Assembly (NCBI GenBank): GCA_030248135.1
Contig: JASANC010004694.1
Span: 97,656 to 161,655, forward strand
Direction: 5' to 3'
Origin: Theristus sp. LFF4_11
Taxonomy: Eukaryota; Nematoda; Chromadorea; Monhysterida; Xyalidae
Length of the DNA stretch: 64,000 nt
Every line of letters starts with the position of its first letter. The first letter of the stretch is position 1. Shown here one piece after another: positions 1 to 12,500 of this stretch. The position numbers and the translations under genes were made by a program. The notes below the pieces were generated by a model. That model was not told where the DNA came from, made no database searches, and was given only the letters and a program-made list of their open reading frames with translations.

Positions 1-25
1 CAGCCCTCTCATTCGAACTGTGTCA

Positions 26-502
26 GACCGAAATGACGTCATCGTCATGCGCTTTGAAACGTACGCTTGTCACGCAGCGTGGACCGGACTTTCAGTTTGT
101 CTGGCTACTTTACGTGAAAAATCAGACTGAAAACAAAACTGAAATTCTGGTGCTTGTCCGCGCCCCAGGCGCTTCTTTTTTAAAACGCACGCGCACGTGG
201 CATCGGCATGCTCATGCTCATGATCCACTAGCGCGCGTGCACACGCTCCGGCCACAATAAAAACTTGTTCAAAGCGCGATTGTTCTGAAATTGTTCTGTT
301 CGATCTTCCTTCTTGAAAAGGCTTGGCTTAGGTTAGGATCAGGTCAGGATCATGTTAGGCTTAGGATTAGGCTTTAGGATTAGAATTAGAATTTCGTCCG
401 TTTAAGCAATGTCCGACAACGAGCGTGTCGGATTTTAGAAAAGAAGGGCAGCCGTCTGCGGTTGATAGACGGGCGTTTTAAAGCAAATGACGTCATTTCG
501 AT
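26..502. mobile_element. MITE with TGACGTCA-containing inverted ends, in ODC intron
   Basis: The left end reads GACCGAAATGACGTCAT followed by a GCTTTGAAACG-like stretch. The right end, reverse-complemented, reads GGATCGAAATGACGTCATTT followed by GCTTTAAAACG. The interior is noncoding and includes an imperfect TTAGG/TAGGATT-rich tract at about 320-400. A shorter relative lies at 3968-4165. I could not define a clean target-site duplication, so the borders are approximate. Confidence 0.6.
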
Positions 503-550
503 CCGACCGCTTATTTAGAACTGCAAATTGTTGACAGGATTTGCACGTAC

Positions 551-2182
551 CTCAAACAGCTGCTGCGGTGTGCGAATCGCCTGGTGGTCAAACAAAATAC
601 AGTTGAAGGAGCCGTAGACGCCGTCGTTGATGTAGTACATCTGTCCGGGCTCATTTTCATTCGCATCTGAAATGTTGCTTGTTGTTTGGCGATTCTATAG
701 CAAATTGCATTTCCATGATGCTGACCGTTTTGCGTTATTCTGCTCGCAGGCACGGTGCACTTTGCAATCACCGAGCAGCACAACGTGAACGCCGTGCACG
801 CAAAGAAACGCCCGGGCTCCGCGATGACGCGCACTTGCCGCTGCTCTGCGCTCTCCGGGAAGTGCCTCTCCAACGCACTGTTGATCTGCGCCGCCGCCTG
901 TCATGCACATTTCTACATGTACAATGCACGATTTTATGGTCTGCCTAAGATGGTCGATTGGTAATTTTTGTTGCAAATGCTCAGCTCACGTCTTCAAACA
1001 GCAGAACGCCCGGCTGCTGGACGCCCATGAATCCACCACCGATGTCGAGAGTGCGCATCGAGTGACCCAGTTGATTGCCGACGTCAAACAGACGACGTGC
1101 GTGGCGGATGCCCTCAACCCAAGCGCTCGCGTCTTGTGCACCGCTACCAATGTGGAATCTGTGAGAAATATAGCCGTTCGATTGCAGTTCATTCATTCCC
1201 TTGCCAGTACAGATTCACTCCTACAAGCACTGTTTATGATTTTAGGGCTTACGCAATGCCGACGACGTTCAAGCTGAGCTGCGCGGCCAAACTGAGCAAC
1301 ATGTCCGCCTGTTCGACCGGCTCACAACCGAATTTGATGTTCAGCGGACATTGTGCGCTTTTGTCAGACACGGCGATGCGCAGAAGCAGTCTGCATCAGT
1401 CAGAGACACATTTTCAACCGATGCCAAGTCAACGCAACAGCGCATCACATTGGCTTACTCGGCGTGTGGGTGCAACTGTCTGATTTTGATCAGTTCGTCA
1501 GCGTTGTCGTACGTCATCAAGCGCACGCCGCACGCAGCCGCATGACGAATGTGACTGCGTGTCTTGCACGGGTTCGCGTACACGATCCGGTCTGCCGACA
1601 CACCCAAACCGCCCATCACCTGTGTTCAACAGTGCTTCATTCGAAGTTGTCTGGGTTCTGTTCCTGATGCAGAATGTGTCATTCTATTCACCTTCTGAAT
1701 TTCGCATTTACTGGCACAGTCGAATCCAAGACCCAACGCAGCTAGCAGACGCAGCAGCATCGGATCATTGTTGCACTTTACTGCGTAGAACGGTGTGACC
1801 CGCGGCAACGCACGACGCCAACGACTGAACTGGCTCACCAGCTCATTGCCGTCCATCACGTAGAACGCGCTTTCGTCTCCCTGTGGCACACGTACAGGCT
1901 GTTTTTCTAACGTCGTTGCTGTCTCACTCAACACTTGTCCATACCTTCATGTTTGTTGTTGATAGAAATTTAAAAATTCGAAGCGTTTACCCGTTTGTTA
2001 GCTTCGATGGCGATGTCACGAGCGACGTCAATTGGCGTCAACGCTGCGTCAGGCACGACAATCAGCGGGGCGATCGGGTCAGCAACAGGGCCGTTGGCTG
2101 GCGGTGGTGCTGGTGCATTGTTGCTGGTCGCAGTCGACTGCTCAGCGGATGAAGAAGTGTGCAGAAATTTGTTGTTAGCCAT
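551..2182 (-). CDS. ODC1: Ornithine decarboxylase (partial, C-terminus beyond window)
   Basis: Catalyses PLP-dependent decarboxylation of ornithine to putrescine, the first step of polyamine synthesis, in the cytosol. Exons I can join in phase on the minus strand: 2182-1991 (ATG at 2182, proline/alanine-rich leader), 1922-1692, then about 1619-1460, 1408-1255, 1165-985, 900-775 and 690-551. The second exon carries [13 protein letters not shown], which holds the PLP-linking lysine, and GFDCASK; later exons carry ANPCK, FHIGSG, LDIGGGF (phosphate-binding glycine loop), [10 protein letters not shown] and [14 protein letters not shown]. The last visible donor is GAG|GTACGTG at 551/550. The exon with the catalytic WGPTCDG cysteine motif is missing and should lie left of base 1. 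An antizyme inhibitor is an alternative, but the conserved PLP residues favour an active enzyme. Confidence 0.93.
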
Positions 2183-2345
2183 ATCCGAGAGGCGAGGCCG
2201 GGCCGATCAAGAGACTGCGCTTCACGGAAACAGGGATACCAGCTGGAAAGCAACAGTGAAACACTGAGAAAGCAAATCTATCAGTGGGAATAAGACAATG
2301 GCGGTGTTTTAATGAGCGTTCGCTGCTTACTTGAGCAAACAATTG

Positions 2346-2641
2346 TCAGTGCTGGAATGATGCTGGATCGGGGTCCCACGGAGGCTCCGTGTTGAAGTTC
2401 AGGTAGACGCTGGGCGTGCTGCCTTCGGGTCGTGCGTTGTAGTACGCACCAGCGATACCCGTCTGCATTTGCAATCAAAAATTATTGCACTACTTGACTT
2501 GCACCGTGAAAGGCAGTCAATTCAAGCGGAAATCAATAGAATGCTTACTTGCTGACCCGACTCGAACAGACGGAAAACGGCGGCGGGCACTTTTAATGGC
2601 GAAATGTTGGAAACAACGGCCGTGCCGTGGTTGTTAGGCTG
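2346..2641 (-). CDS. C-terminal two exons of an unidentified gene
   Basis: Two minus-strand exons join in phase 0: 2641-2549 (acceptor CCACAG|CAG, donor CAA|GTAAGC) and 2462-2346 (acceptor AATGCAG|ACG, stop TGA at 2348-2346). The encoded tail is about 69 residues, contains KVPAAVFRLFESGQQ and YLNFNTEPPWDPDP, and ends in SFQH. The first exon has a tandem NAGNAG acceptor, so one glutamine may be optional. The upstream exons were not found between 2650 and 4800. The family is not recognised. Its stop lies 164 bp upstream of the ODC start codon on the same strand, so the ODC promoter must be very compact. Confidence 0.5.
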
Positions 2642-2649
2642 CTGTGGAA

Positions 2650-3967
2650 CACAGACGGACGGAGAACAAAAAATGAAGGAAAACCGCAGAATTCAGCGAC
2701 CGTGCACCTTTTCTGTGCGTTCCAGTGGCTGATGGTTTATTTCACACAAAGGTGCGATCTTATGATACCAGCAAAGGCGATGTTCCGAGAAAATATCCTG
2801 AAATGGACAAAGCGGTGGCTGATTGAAATTCCTAACATCTTCAAGGTTGAGTCATAGCGTCGGGTTGAAAAGTCGCAAATAAACACACTGTACAACATGT
2901 CAACGTATGAAACTCGCTTCTCGTGTTTAGGCGCAACCAGCTGAGACTGACGACAAGAGCAAAGGGAAACTGAAAAACGGTTTGTTCAAAGAAACTTGCG
3001 CAAGGCGTACGCACGTGTGATTATTCAGCAGCGACTTATCGCATTGCCACGGCCTAACCAACCAGCCAGCAAAATGTGCGTCGGTGGTGGTGTTGCTGAT
3101 GTGCAAGCGGCATGCTCAGAAACGGCACGTGCAAATACAGAATGAAACGTAAAACACACAACGCTGAGTACTGCTTCGTCTGTTCTGTTGGTTTGTGAGG
3201 CTGCCGACTCAGCAACCTAACGTTTCACGCCCGAGAACGTATAACCGTGAATGAACTGTTTTGCAATGCAGTGTGGGGGTAAACTGCTACATCATGTACA
3301 CTGCATGGTGCGAATACCGGTAATTACTGGTATTTTATCTGTGGTCGCTGTTTCGAAGCTGTATGCTTCAGTGGGAAACATGTGAATTGTGTTGGCATTT
3401 TTCTCACATTCATAGATGTCCCTGTGCTCAGTTCACAGTACACAGTTTCGTGTTACATTTTGTGCAACAACATCACAGTGGTTGGTGATAAGCTTTAGCT
3501 GCTTGTTCAGAAGTTTTATCTTTTTTTCAAAATGTTTTGCGTTGGACAAGGACACCTAAAATTTCCTCGCAGCACCAAAAAATCAAAATTTATGCCAAAG
3601 GTACACTGAAAATGGAAATGTTTTTGGCACTTTCAAGCAGTCATTATTAAGACTGGCAAGTCGACCTTTGATCACAAAACCACGCCATTATTTCTTCACA
3701 TTGAATAAGTTTTTAGTGGTGTTTCAAAGTGATGAAATAAACAACAAAGACAAGGTCTGTTTGATAAGCGCCGCAACTTGAAAAAACATCCGGTTGAAGT
3801 GCGCCTTCAGCTTAAGGACAATTTTATATAAATCTCAGCAATACATCACAGATGTAAAGGGACAATACAATAACATAGGTATTTGGAAACAGAATAAAAG
3901 CTAACAAATTAATAAAATAAATATTCCGCTGAAGTTTCAGGTATGTAATGTGGATTTATTCAAATAT
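2650..3967. other. Gene-poor stretch, no exon recognised
   Basis: No open frame with family resemblance or convincing splice borders was seen on either strand. The sequence is AT-rich with scattered short runs. It should contain the missing 5' exons of the 2346-2641 gene if they are nearby, but I could not place them. Confidence 0.4.
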
Positions 3968-4165
3968 GTCCGGACTTTTAAAATGACGTCATTTGCTTTA
4001 AAAACGCTTGTTTGTCAAAGTACAGGCACTAAAATTTCAGTTAGGTGTGACTGATTCGACATTTACCATTTGTTTACGGGAAGAAATCGGTTAAACGAAA
4101 AGTCGGTTTGCTGTGAACGCAAGCGCATGTTTTGCAGCACATGACGTCATTTCAGTGGGACACGT
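3968..4165. mobile_element. Short MITE related to the element at 26-502
   Basis: The left end contains AAATGACGTCATTTGCTTT and the right end, reverse-complemented, contains GAAATGACGTCATGTGCTGC. The two ends enclose about 130 bp of noncoding DNA. The same ends bound the longer element at 26-502, so the two form one family with an 8-bp TGACGTCA palindrome near each terminus. Confidence 0.55.
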
Positions 4166-4602
4166 TTGAAAAAATAGGTCATAGACTATTAGATAAAATA
4201 TAATGTTCCTTGAACCCAGTTCAACGCGAAAAAAGTTCAAAACAATGCATTTTTACTTCACGTATTTCTAGATTTCGTTTGTGTAGGCAAATTTTTACTG
4301 AAAAAACTTGATTTGGGATGCCAAAAAGTTTTTTCATGTTCTGGCAAGTAACTGCCAATCAGCGAATATCCGAAGAAATTACAGTCAGTTGATGAGTGAA
4401 CAATAATTTCATAACACCATAAATTCTAGCCAGTGGCGTCAATTTTAAGGAAGCGTTCAAAACGAATCATTTGCTGAATCCGCCAGTAATTTGTTCGGTG
4501 TGTGTTTTGTAAAAAATTTACACCTTTGGGTGTTCATTCAGCTTTTGAGTATTTACGGTAAAAAGAGGAGACAATTAATCCACGTGTCTATCAAGCAGTC
4601 TA

Positions 4603-4715
4603 CAGTCGAACTCTAAATTATAGACAATCAGCTGTCTGGTTGGTGATTACCTCCCGCACAGAAATCATGCATCACCAACCAATCAGCTGATTGCACATAA
4701 TTTAGAGTTCGACTG
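4603..4715. mobile_element. 113-bp TA-flanked MITE (Tc1/mariner type)
   Basis: It begins CAGTCGAACTCTAAATTAT and ends with the exact reverse complement. It is flanked on both sides by TA (4601-4602 and 4716-4717), the usual Tc1/mariner target duplication. The inner part is also nearly self-complementary (AATCAGCTG and its partner), so the whole unit can fold into a hairpin. It has no coding capacity. Confidence 0.8.
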
Positions 4716-4835
4716 TAGCAGGGTTCTAGTTTCCATCAAAACTGAGATCATACACGGTAGCACAGTGGCCAAATGCAACGAAGCACGCGGCAGACCGTAT
4801 GACCACAAAGGAATGTGCAGCATGGCACGGTCAGT

Positions 4836-5503
4836 TCAGTTGCATTTGACTCGCGGCTGCTTGCGTAAGCGTCTGCATCCGGCGTAGGTCGACTTGATGT
4901 CCGTGCAGAAACCGAACACCCGTTTGCCGGTGGCGTCGGTCGCCTCAGCAACGCAGCGTTTCAGTTGCTCGTCACAGTAGCAGCCGTAACTGAACACCGA
5001 TGACAATCTTGGCTTGTTGCACAAACAGAAATTTGAGAATCCAACTGGTTCGAGCCGCAAATTGGCAAAATAACATTTTTCACATTCCATCGAGAATTTT
5101 TTTTATCTGGATGAACTTCCGTGTTTGTCAACAAGGTAAAAAGCTTGGTTGCTTGCTGCTACATATTGTACCAAAACCATTGCCTCTTGTGACTGACTCA
5201 TCCAATTCGACTCCATTGTGCCGTCGATGGCAGCAGAATAGGCCGTAATCGACGTTGTTGTAGTAATGACGGCACAGGTCCGGCCGTTTCGTGCAGTAAT
5301 GGCCGCCGTCTGAAAATCAAAATCTTCGAGCCAAAAATCAACAGAGTAGCGAGTATATGGCAAGTTTTCATGACGAACTCACACCAGAACGCGCCGCTGT
5401 AGAGTGAACTTCCATTGATGTTCTTGGTGACCGCGTACCTGGCCAATGCGACGGCGACCAGCTCAACGAGCACCATCACCGTCAACACATGTTCCACTCT
5501 CAT
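4836..5503 (-). CDS. Small secreted cysteine-rich protein
   Basis: Three exons: 5503 to about 5392 (ATG at 5503), about 5310 to 5205, and about 4996 to 4836 (stop TGA at 4838-4836). The first encodes a hydrophobic signal peptide (MRVEHVLTVMVLVELVAVALA). The donor TGGT|GTGAGT joins the second exon in phase to give FWYGGHYCTKRPDLCRHYY and YGLFCCHRRH; the third gives YGCYCDEQLKRC, GFCTD, AGCRR and a basic tail ending VKCN. The product is about 130 residues with about 11 cysteines. The second donor (GA|GTCAGT) is inferred from phase. No family was recognised; the cysteine spacing and signal peptide imply an extracellular disulfide-bonded protein. Confidence 0.62.
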
Positions 5504-6552
5504 GTTGATAACACGTCCACAAATGTCAAACGATTTCGCAAAGTAAAGTGCATAAAACGCACATGTATTATCAGTATTATTATGACGTCGATTTTTTTGT
5601 TTTCACCGTTTTCAAAAACTATCGCGGACAACCGAACGCTCGTTCAAAACCGTTGGCACGCAAATCGAAAACAACGCGCCAAATACAAAAACAATTGTTG
5701 CGGCGCTGAAAGAACGAAGAGAAATTGCATGAATAATGATCGCATAACAAGATCATCCACATGCAAGTGTCGGCCTATCCTTGTCCTGCGAGCACACCTG
5801 GCATTTGCACATGCCAAACTCAGACAAATACGAAATTCAAACAAATTTGATTCAGATGGTCACTTATTTTATCATCGTCGTGCGCGATACACACCAATTG
5901 TGTTTGATAAACTCATGCCTGGTTTGAAAATGAGTTAACAAGTGTTATTTCGTGTCTTCTTTGTGAGCACAAAAACCTGTCACGTATGATAATGACCAAG
6001 TTTGCAATTGCCATTCTTGCGCAATCTGTGCCATGCCACATAAACACGCTGAAAACTGGACAATAGCAATAGAAATAAAATGTAAACCTTTTTGGAAATC
6101 AATTACAAGTTTTCGAGGGTATTAAATAAAAATTCGCGCCTATTTTCTACGCAAAACGATCATATCACCGTGAAACAAGATACAACTGCTTTGTTATTGG
6201 CGTTTTGAAGGGAAAATCATTATTATTGCCGTTTTATTTCATGTTTTTCACCAGGCACTTCTTTAACCACAGGCAATCATCAACGCAGAGCAGGTGACGT
6301 TTTCACTTCTCTCTGTGGTGTTTTTTATGATCAATGTATCCAACAGATCAAATCATGATGTTTGCTGAAAAAGTAATCTCTTTATCAACTGCACTGAATA
6401 ATGTCTTTTCCAACGCAACAACCCCCCCCCCCCTCCCAAAAAACACCCGTAAACTGGCAGCATATATTCACAACAAATCGAGATCACGACGCAGTGAGTC
6501 AGTTCGTGTTGAAGGCGGTGTCGTGCGCGTTGGCGGTATCCCACCATGTGCA
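5504..6552. other. Intergenic stretch
   Basis: This AT-rich DNA lies between the start of the secreted-protein gene and the end of CABIN1. No exon or repeat with clear borders was seen. There is a run of C at about 6421-6433. The promoter of the 5503 gene should be here, but no motif was strong enough to call. Confidence 0.4.
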
Positions 6553-9500
6553 TCATGATGGGCGTCCATGGTTTGCGGCTGTTGTTGCGGCGTACAGTGC
6601 AGCCAGCCACTCCGGGCTCACGTGTTGCATTTGCGCGAGCATCAGCTGCAGCTCGGCCGTCCACTGCGGCGACGACGCCGCCAGAACTGCGCTCAACAGC
6701 GCAGCTGCGTCGGCACCCTCGCTGCCCACGGTGGCCAGTTCCGGTGGTGGTGCATTGCGGGCGCTCTTGGCTGGGGGCGCAGTGCAATCAGGCGACTGCT
6801 GCGTTGTTGATGAGCACGCAGTGCTGCTCTGCTGTGTTGTGCTCGTGTGTGCTGCTTGCTGAGTGTGCCTTGCTGGTGACTGTGTGGCCCCCGGCAGTGC
6901 ACCCGTTGCTTGTCGCTTACCGCGTGCCCTGCCGCTGCCGGCGCTCGTCTGAAACTTGGATCATTTCGGCAACTGAATGCAAAGTTTGTCATTGCATGCA
7001 TCTTCTTGAAATCTTGATGCAACGAATCCTGCATTTCCACAGAGACATTTCCAACAGCAACCATCAGACGCGTACCGAAGTGAGCATGGTTTTCATTTCT
7101 GGCTGCTCTCGTGCCCATGCGAGCGCTCTCGCGTACCACGCGTCCGTGTCTTGTTGCTGCGACTGCGCTGACGAACGTGCGTCAATGTTGCACTGCTGCT
7201 GCGTTGCAAACGGTTCGTTGGAAAACTCAAAACCAAATACCACGCTCGACTAGAGTTGGTAAAAAACCGGTTTTTTATATTGCCAGGAAAAAAAACGGTT
7301 TCTTTTCCGTTTTAAAACCGTTTTAAAACCATAAAAACCGAATGCTTCCCAGCTCCTAAACTTTTCAGAACTTTGCATCTTGAACTCAAAATAGGAAATA
7401 CATCAAAATTAGTGATTTTGAGCAGCGTAAAATGCTGTTTTCGGGCATACAACCGACCCAATATGCTATTTTTGCCACCAAATGCTACCCAATTTTTTGT
7501 TTCAAATCAAATTAATTTCTTTTTATTGGTTTCCAGGGCAGCACGTTCAATAAATTGAAAACAAAGACTGGGCAGTGACCGTGTAGGTGTGGGGAGCGGG
7601 AGGGACGGTTTCAAGGAGACCGGATAGCTGACCCCGATTAGGGGGCGAGATTTGCAGAACTGCAAAGTGAAACCGGTGGCGGATTGCGTTTGAAAAATAA
7701 CATTTCATCAGTTACCCTTTGCAAATCGACAACATCGTCAGTTAGTCTGCATATGCACTTAGTTTAGCAGTCACCTTGTCTTCATCGTATTTCACTTGAC
7801 CCTTGCCATAAAAGCTTCTGCAAAATGATGCTTCACCAGTTCAGTTCGACACAGTTCACTGCACCGTTTTTTCAAAAATATAATTTTACATTTTATCAAT
7901 CAAACAAAGAATTGTGATTTTTGACCACGAAGTTTGAAAATTTTTAAGGTAAAAAACCGGTTCTTTATTTTTTCAAAAAAAACTGGAAAAAAACCGGTTT
8001 TAAAACGGAAAAGAAACCGTTTTTTTTTCCTGTGCCAACCCTACGCTCGACCAATTCGTGCACCAACGAACCTGCGTGGCGAGCACTTTGAAGATGCGCG
8101 CGACGACCGCACGCCACGAGTCGCCGCCGGTGCCGGCTGGCAGTTTGTCGATGAGTTTCAGCAGCACAAACAGCCACCGCCGCAACGACGTGCGATTGTC
8201 CGCGGACGCACGCAGCGCCGCACGCAGCATCGAGGCCGCTTGCTGACGTGCGTGCTGGCACACGAGCACACGGTCGCGCTCGTTCAGGTAACGTCTGAAG
8301 TGGGTGCAGACTCAATGAAAGGCAAACTCAAGTGCAGCACGCTGATTGGCTTCCTGGTTCTGCTCAGCCAACCACAGTGTATCGCTTGTCAGTTGTGAAT
8401 GTGATGCATGCTGCTTTCGGTTTGCAAACAATGCGCGCACTTCTCCAGGTCCGGCTTCTTGTTGAGCGCAACGACCATCTCGAGCAGCCTCTGCAGGTCG
8501 TGCGTGTCACGTGCCACCCGAACGCTCATCACACTCAGACGCAGCATGTGATACGCAAACGAACCGTTGCGATCGATGTCGTCCGACGGGTAACGCCAAA
8601 TGCCCTGTAGAATGTCATTGGCGTGCGGTTTTCCATAAAACATGGAACAAAATGAAGCTGGCTTGACGCTCACATCAAACCAGTTTGACAAGCGGGACTG
8701 CTGCGTGAACAGCGCACAAGGCAGGCCGAGTCGTTTGCCGTCACCGTACAGCAGCTCTGCTGCCAACTTTGGGTCCTGAAATATGGCGTCCAAAAGTCGA
8801 AATTGATTTAGTCAAACGTCTACATCACTGCATTACGTTGATTGGTTGCTTGCATCACAGCAATCCAGCCATCAAAGCGATCCAATAACAACAACACGAT
8901 CCAATAAGTTCACACGAACGCACGTGTAGTGGCGAGCGACGGTGTGTGTAAATGGTGGCCAGCCGATAATAGGCCTTGTAGTACTTTGCAGCATTCGCAA
9001 AGCGTTTGATGCAGAGACGCAGCGCATCGACCGTCCACTCAAAGACGTCGTCAATCATTCGTGCTTCCTCCTCCTTCTCCGTCTGCTGATTTGCACTCTG
9101 TGCAGCGACCGAGTCCACCAGACAATCCACAGTGCTCACCACGTCCTCGCTCACAAACCACCTGAGCAAACACGAATGTTTCGTTTTGAAACGTCAAACT
9201 CTTCATTTAGCAAAGGTGAAACAGACCAAAACGGCTTTGCCCGACACATGCGAATGCGCCCGCTTCGCCAACCTGCCAGCAGCATGCAACCACTGTGTCT
9301 TGTCGTATTCATTGCGGCAGAACGCGTGCGCACGCAACATGCCCAGCAGACGATGAGCGTAACGCAGTTCCTCGGTGAGTGTGACGTCACCGTTCAAGAG
9401 TCGCTTCACGACGACCGAGTGCACGCGGTAGTGCAGCTCGAGCGCCTCCAGTGAGTAGCGTTGTGGCGACTGGAAACGAATGCGCTCCGCATAGCGAGCA

Positions 9501-12500
9501 CCGTCGGCGTCCATCGCACGCAGCGCCCTCTCGTACTCGACGACAATCTAAGTGCAAACGGGCTTGTTATTGACAACGAACATCACGGCATAGCGGTGAG
9601 GGCATTCACACCCATACCGACTTGCTGTGTCGAGCAAGTGCGTGCTAAACGAGGCTGGCTGATACTTAACTGGCGCAACTGAAGCAGACCAAACAGACTG
9701 CGGCCTAAACTGCCGCCAGCAGCCAGATGAGCGCAAGTATCACGCGCGTACCTGACTCAACGGGCGTCTGTTCTTTTCGGCGCACTTTCCAAGGTAATAG
9801 TGCAGCATCCACGACTCGGTGCAGCACCGGCTGGCGGCGACGTGTGCGTACAGCGAGCTCGCACGTGCCAGCAGACGACGGGCACTGTTGCGCAGCTTGA
9901 TGCTGTCCGAGTCACTCAGGCCCGGCTGGCATGCAGAAAGCACGTTACTCTTGTCCACCGCGGCACATAACCAGCCCAACAGCAAACCACTGTTTTGCAC
10001 CTGCAACGCGAGCCGTCCAAAGCAGGAATGCAGTTGATACGCGAACGAGGCACACTCGACCGTGATGATGGGATGTCTGGGCGCCAGCTGCACGGCACGA
10101 TCGAAACAACGAAACGTCATCTCACACTCGTCCATCAGCTGCGCCGCCGTGAACGTCTCGTCGCGCTGAAACGAAAACCGGCGAATGAGCACGACAGAAC
10201 ACAAATCCAGTTCAACTAACATTGACAAACTTTTAAAAAACGAAATAATACGCACCTGCAAAGTGAACCGATTCAGCGTGATAGTTTGGCGCGCAAGTGA
10301 CAACCCACCGAGACTGTCCAGTCGATGATCGCTGTCAGCGGCGACGCACAAGTCAAGGATGTAGTACCTGTGCACGCCAAGTCAAGTCAAAAATCTGAAG
10401 GCTGTTCAAATAAATTTCAAACGAAATAACGAACCGCTGAGCCATCTCAAAATCATTGTTCTTGAACGAGTAATCAGCCATCAGATGGAACATGTGCGTC
10501 AGGATGAAGCGGTCATCGGCGGTGCTCACAGCGACCAGCGGCAGCGGCAACTGCTCCAGCGACGCATCCGCCACCAGCGACACAAACGACGCACGCAACG
10601 CGTCATCTGAAACGAACGCGCCGATTATTCCAACGTGAAAAGTGCATTTAACAGATGAAGAATTATTTATTGCTCGATTGTGTATAATTATGATGACGTA
10701 ATTGACAGCACCAAACAGCGATATAATCACCCAAAGACACAGGCGCACGCACATTTGTCTCTGACAAACTCTGGCGCAATATTCTCGAGGCGCTGCAGCA
10801 GTTGCATTGCGTCCGCACTGATCGCATCTGACGGATAGCCGTCGAACTCGGGCATTTCACCGGCATTCGGCATGACAAACTCGAACAGAGGACGTGCACG
10901 TGACCAGCGCAACGGCACTGCGGCCACGGCGTGCTCGTCAAGGTGACGCCGCCGTTTCGTGGGGTAGTTGTATCTGCAGAAGGCAATGTTGCGAGCATCC
11001 CTGCTGCAAGCTGCTGTCACTGGCACTGCCGCACAGTGGTGTTGCTGCTCAATGGTGCTATTGCCAGAACGTTCACGTCAAAATGTGCACTGAGCGTTTC
11101 ACATAGGCCCCCGTGTGACACCAACAGCGAACGCACAAGCAATAGAAGCACTGTTCGGCTGCATTCAGCATGTCGTCCTTGACCGCTTTGTAACGCGACT
11201 CTGCGTCCAGGCACATCTGTGCGATCGTGGTGTCCCGCATTGCCTCTGCAATTTCCTTCACAAAATACCGCAACAGACGACCGTCGCCGTGTGTGCACGC
11301 CTGTGAAACAGAGTGAAACTGTGTGAGTGAACTGGGACTGAACAAAGAACAAATAAACCAACGAGCACGGACATGTTTCGTGCCGAGTTGTTCATGCGCA
11401 ATGTGCAGGATCATCAGCGACCGTGTGGCGAGCACAACACGCTGTGCGCTCATCGTGCGAAACCACTCCTGCAGTGCGCCACGTGAATTGCACATGTTCA
11501 CGATTTTGGCATACTGTATGAAACAATATCAACAAGTGGCACACGAGACCGAATGCGTTGCGTACGGTTACCTTCAAATAGTGCTCGTCAACCATTGGTT
11601 GTTCCAACAGTTTCATGAGTTTGTGCAAGCACAACCACGGCAGTCGCGGTGGCACGGAACAGCCGGTGAGAAACGTGGACTTCGAGAACTCCATGCGAAT
11701 CACAATCACTCGCACCTGAGACAGCGCGCGTCTGTTGCTCGTGTTTCATGTTGCGTTCAAAGCTGCAGACAACTACAACGAACCAGCAACTCAGCGAGCA
11801 CCGAGGCGTGCTTCACCAGTAGCCGTGTCACCGCGTCCTCGTCATCACCATCCGGTGACTCTGCCACGAGCAAACACTGCGACGTGATGTTCAGTAGAAC
11901 GTGCACATCCGGGTAGGTGCGCGCGCGCTGCTCATGTGCGTCCAGCGTGACGTGTTGATCAAGCACCGCACGCAGCGCACGCAACAGCGTCAACACCGCA
12001 CAACGCCATCTGCAACGTCCTTCAATGCTCATACATCCTTCCAGCCATTAACCGATCACGATCACGTAATTATGAAATATCATGATGCACTTTTGCAACA
12101 ATGCAATCGCATGTCAGACACAGACCGTTTCAAAGCAGCATAACTGCGACAGAGCAGCACCAGCTGGTCACGGATTTCGTGCGCTCGGTTGGTGCCTTCT
12201 AGTGCCAAGTTCTGCTCCAGTGCATCAATCACCTGCTCGTGCTCGTTCGCGGCAAAATACATCTGTGCTGACCTGCAAACCAATCAACCACTGACTGCCA
12301 AACAAAAAGAAAAGAACCTTTTCACAACCAACTGTCAAACGAAATTGGGGGAAAACGATAACAACTTTGGTGCACCTAACGGCCGAGCGTCGTTGCACAA
12401 GCGCGATGTGGCGATCAATGCGTTCAAACGACACGTACTCACGAGAATGCGCCAGCAACAACAGCTCGTCACCGGACTCCAGTGGCAGTGGCAGCTAAAA

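Noticed and set aside
33..260. Small open frame at the left edge
   Set aside because: It lies inside the MITE in an ODC intron and has no support as a gene.
6693..7139. 148-codon minus-strand frame overlapping the CABIN1 end
   Set aside because: Another frame at 6948-6553 joins exon 8294-7076 in phase and fits the acceptor; the longer frame crosses the intron.
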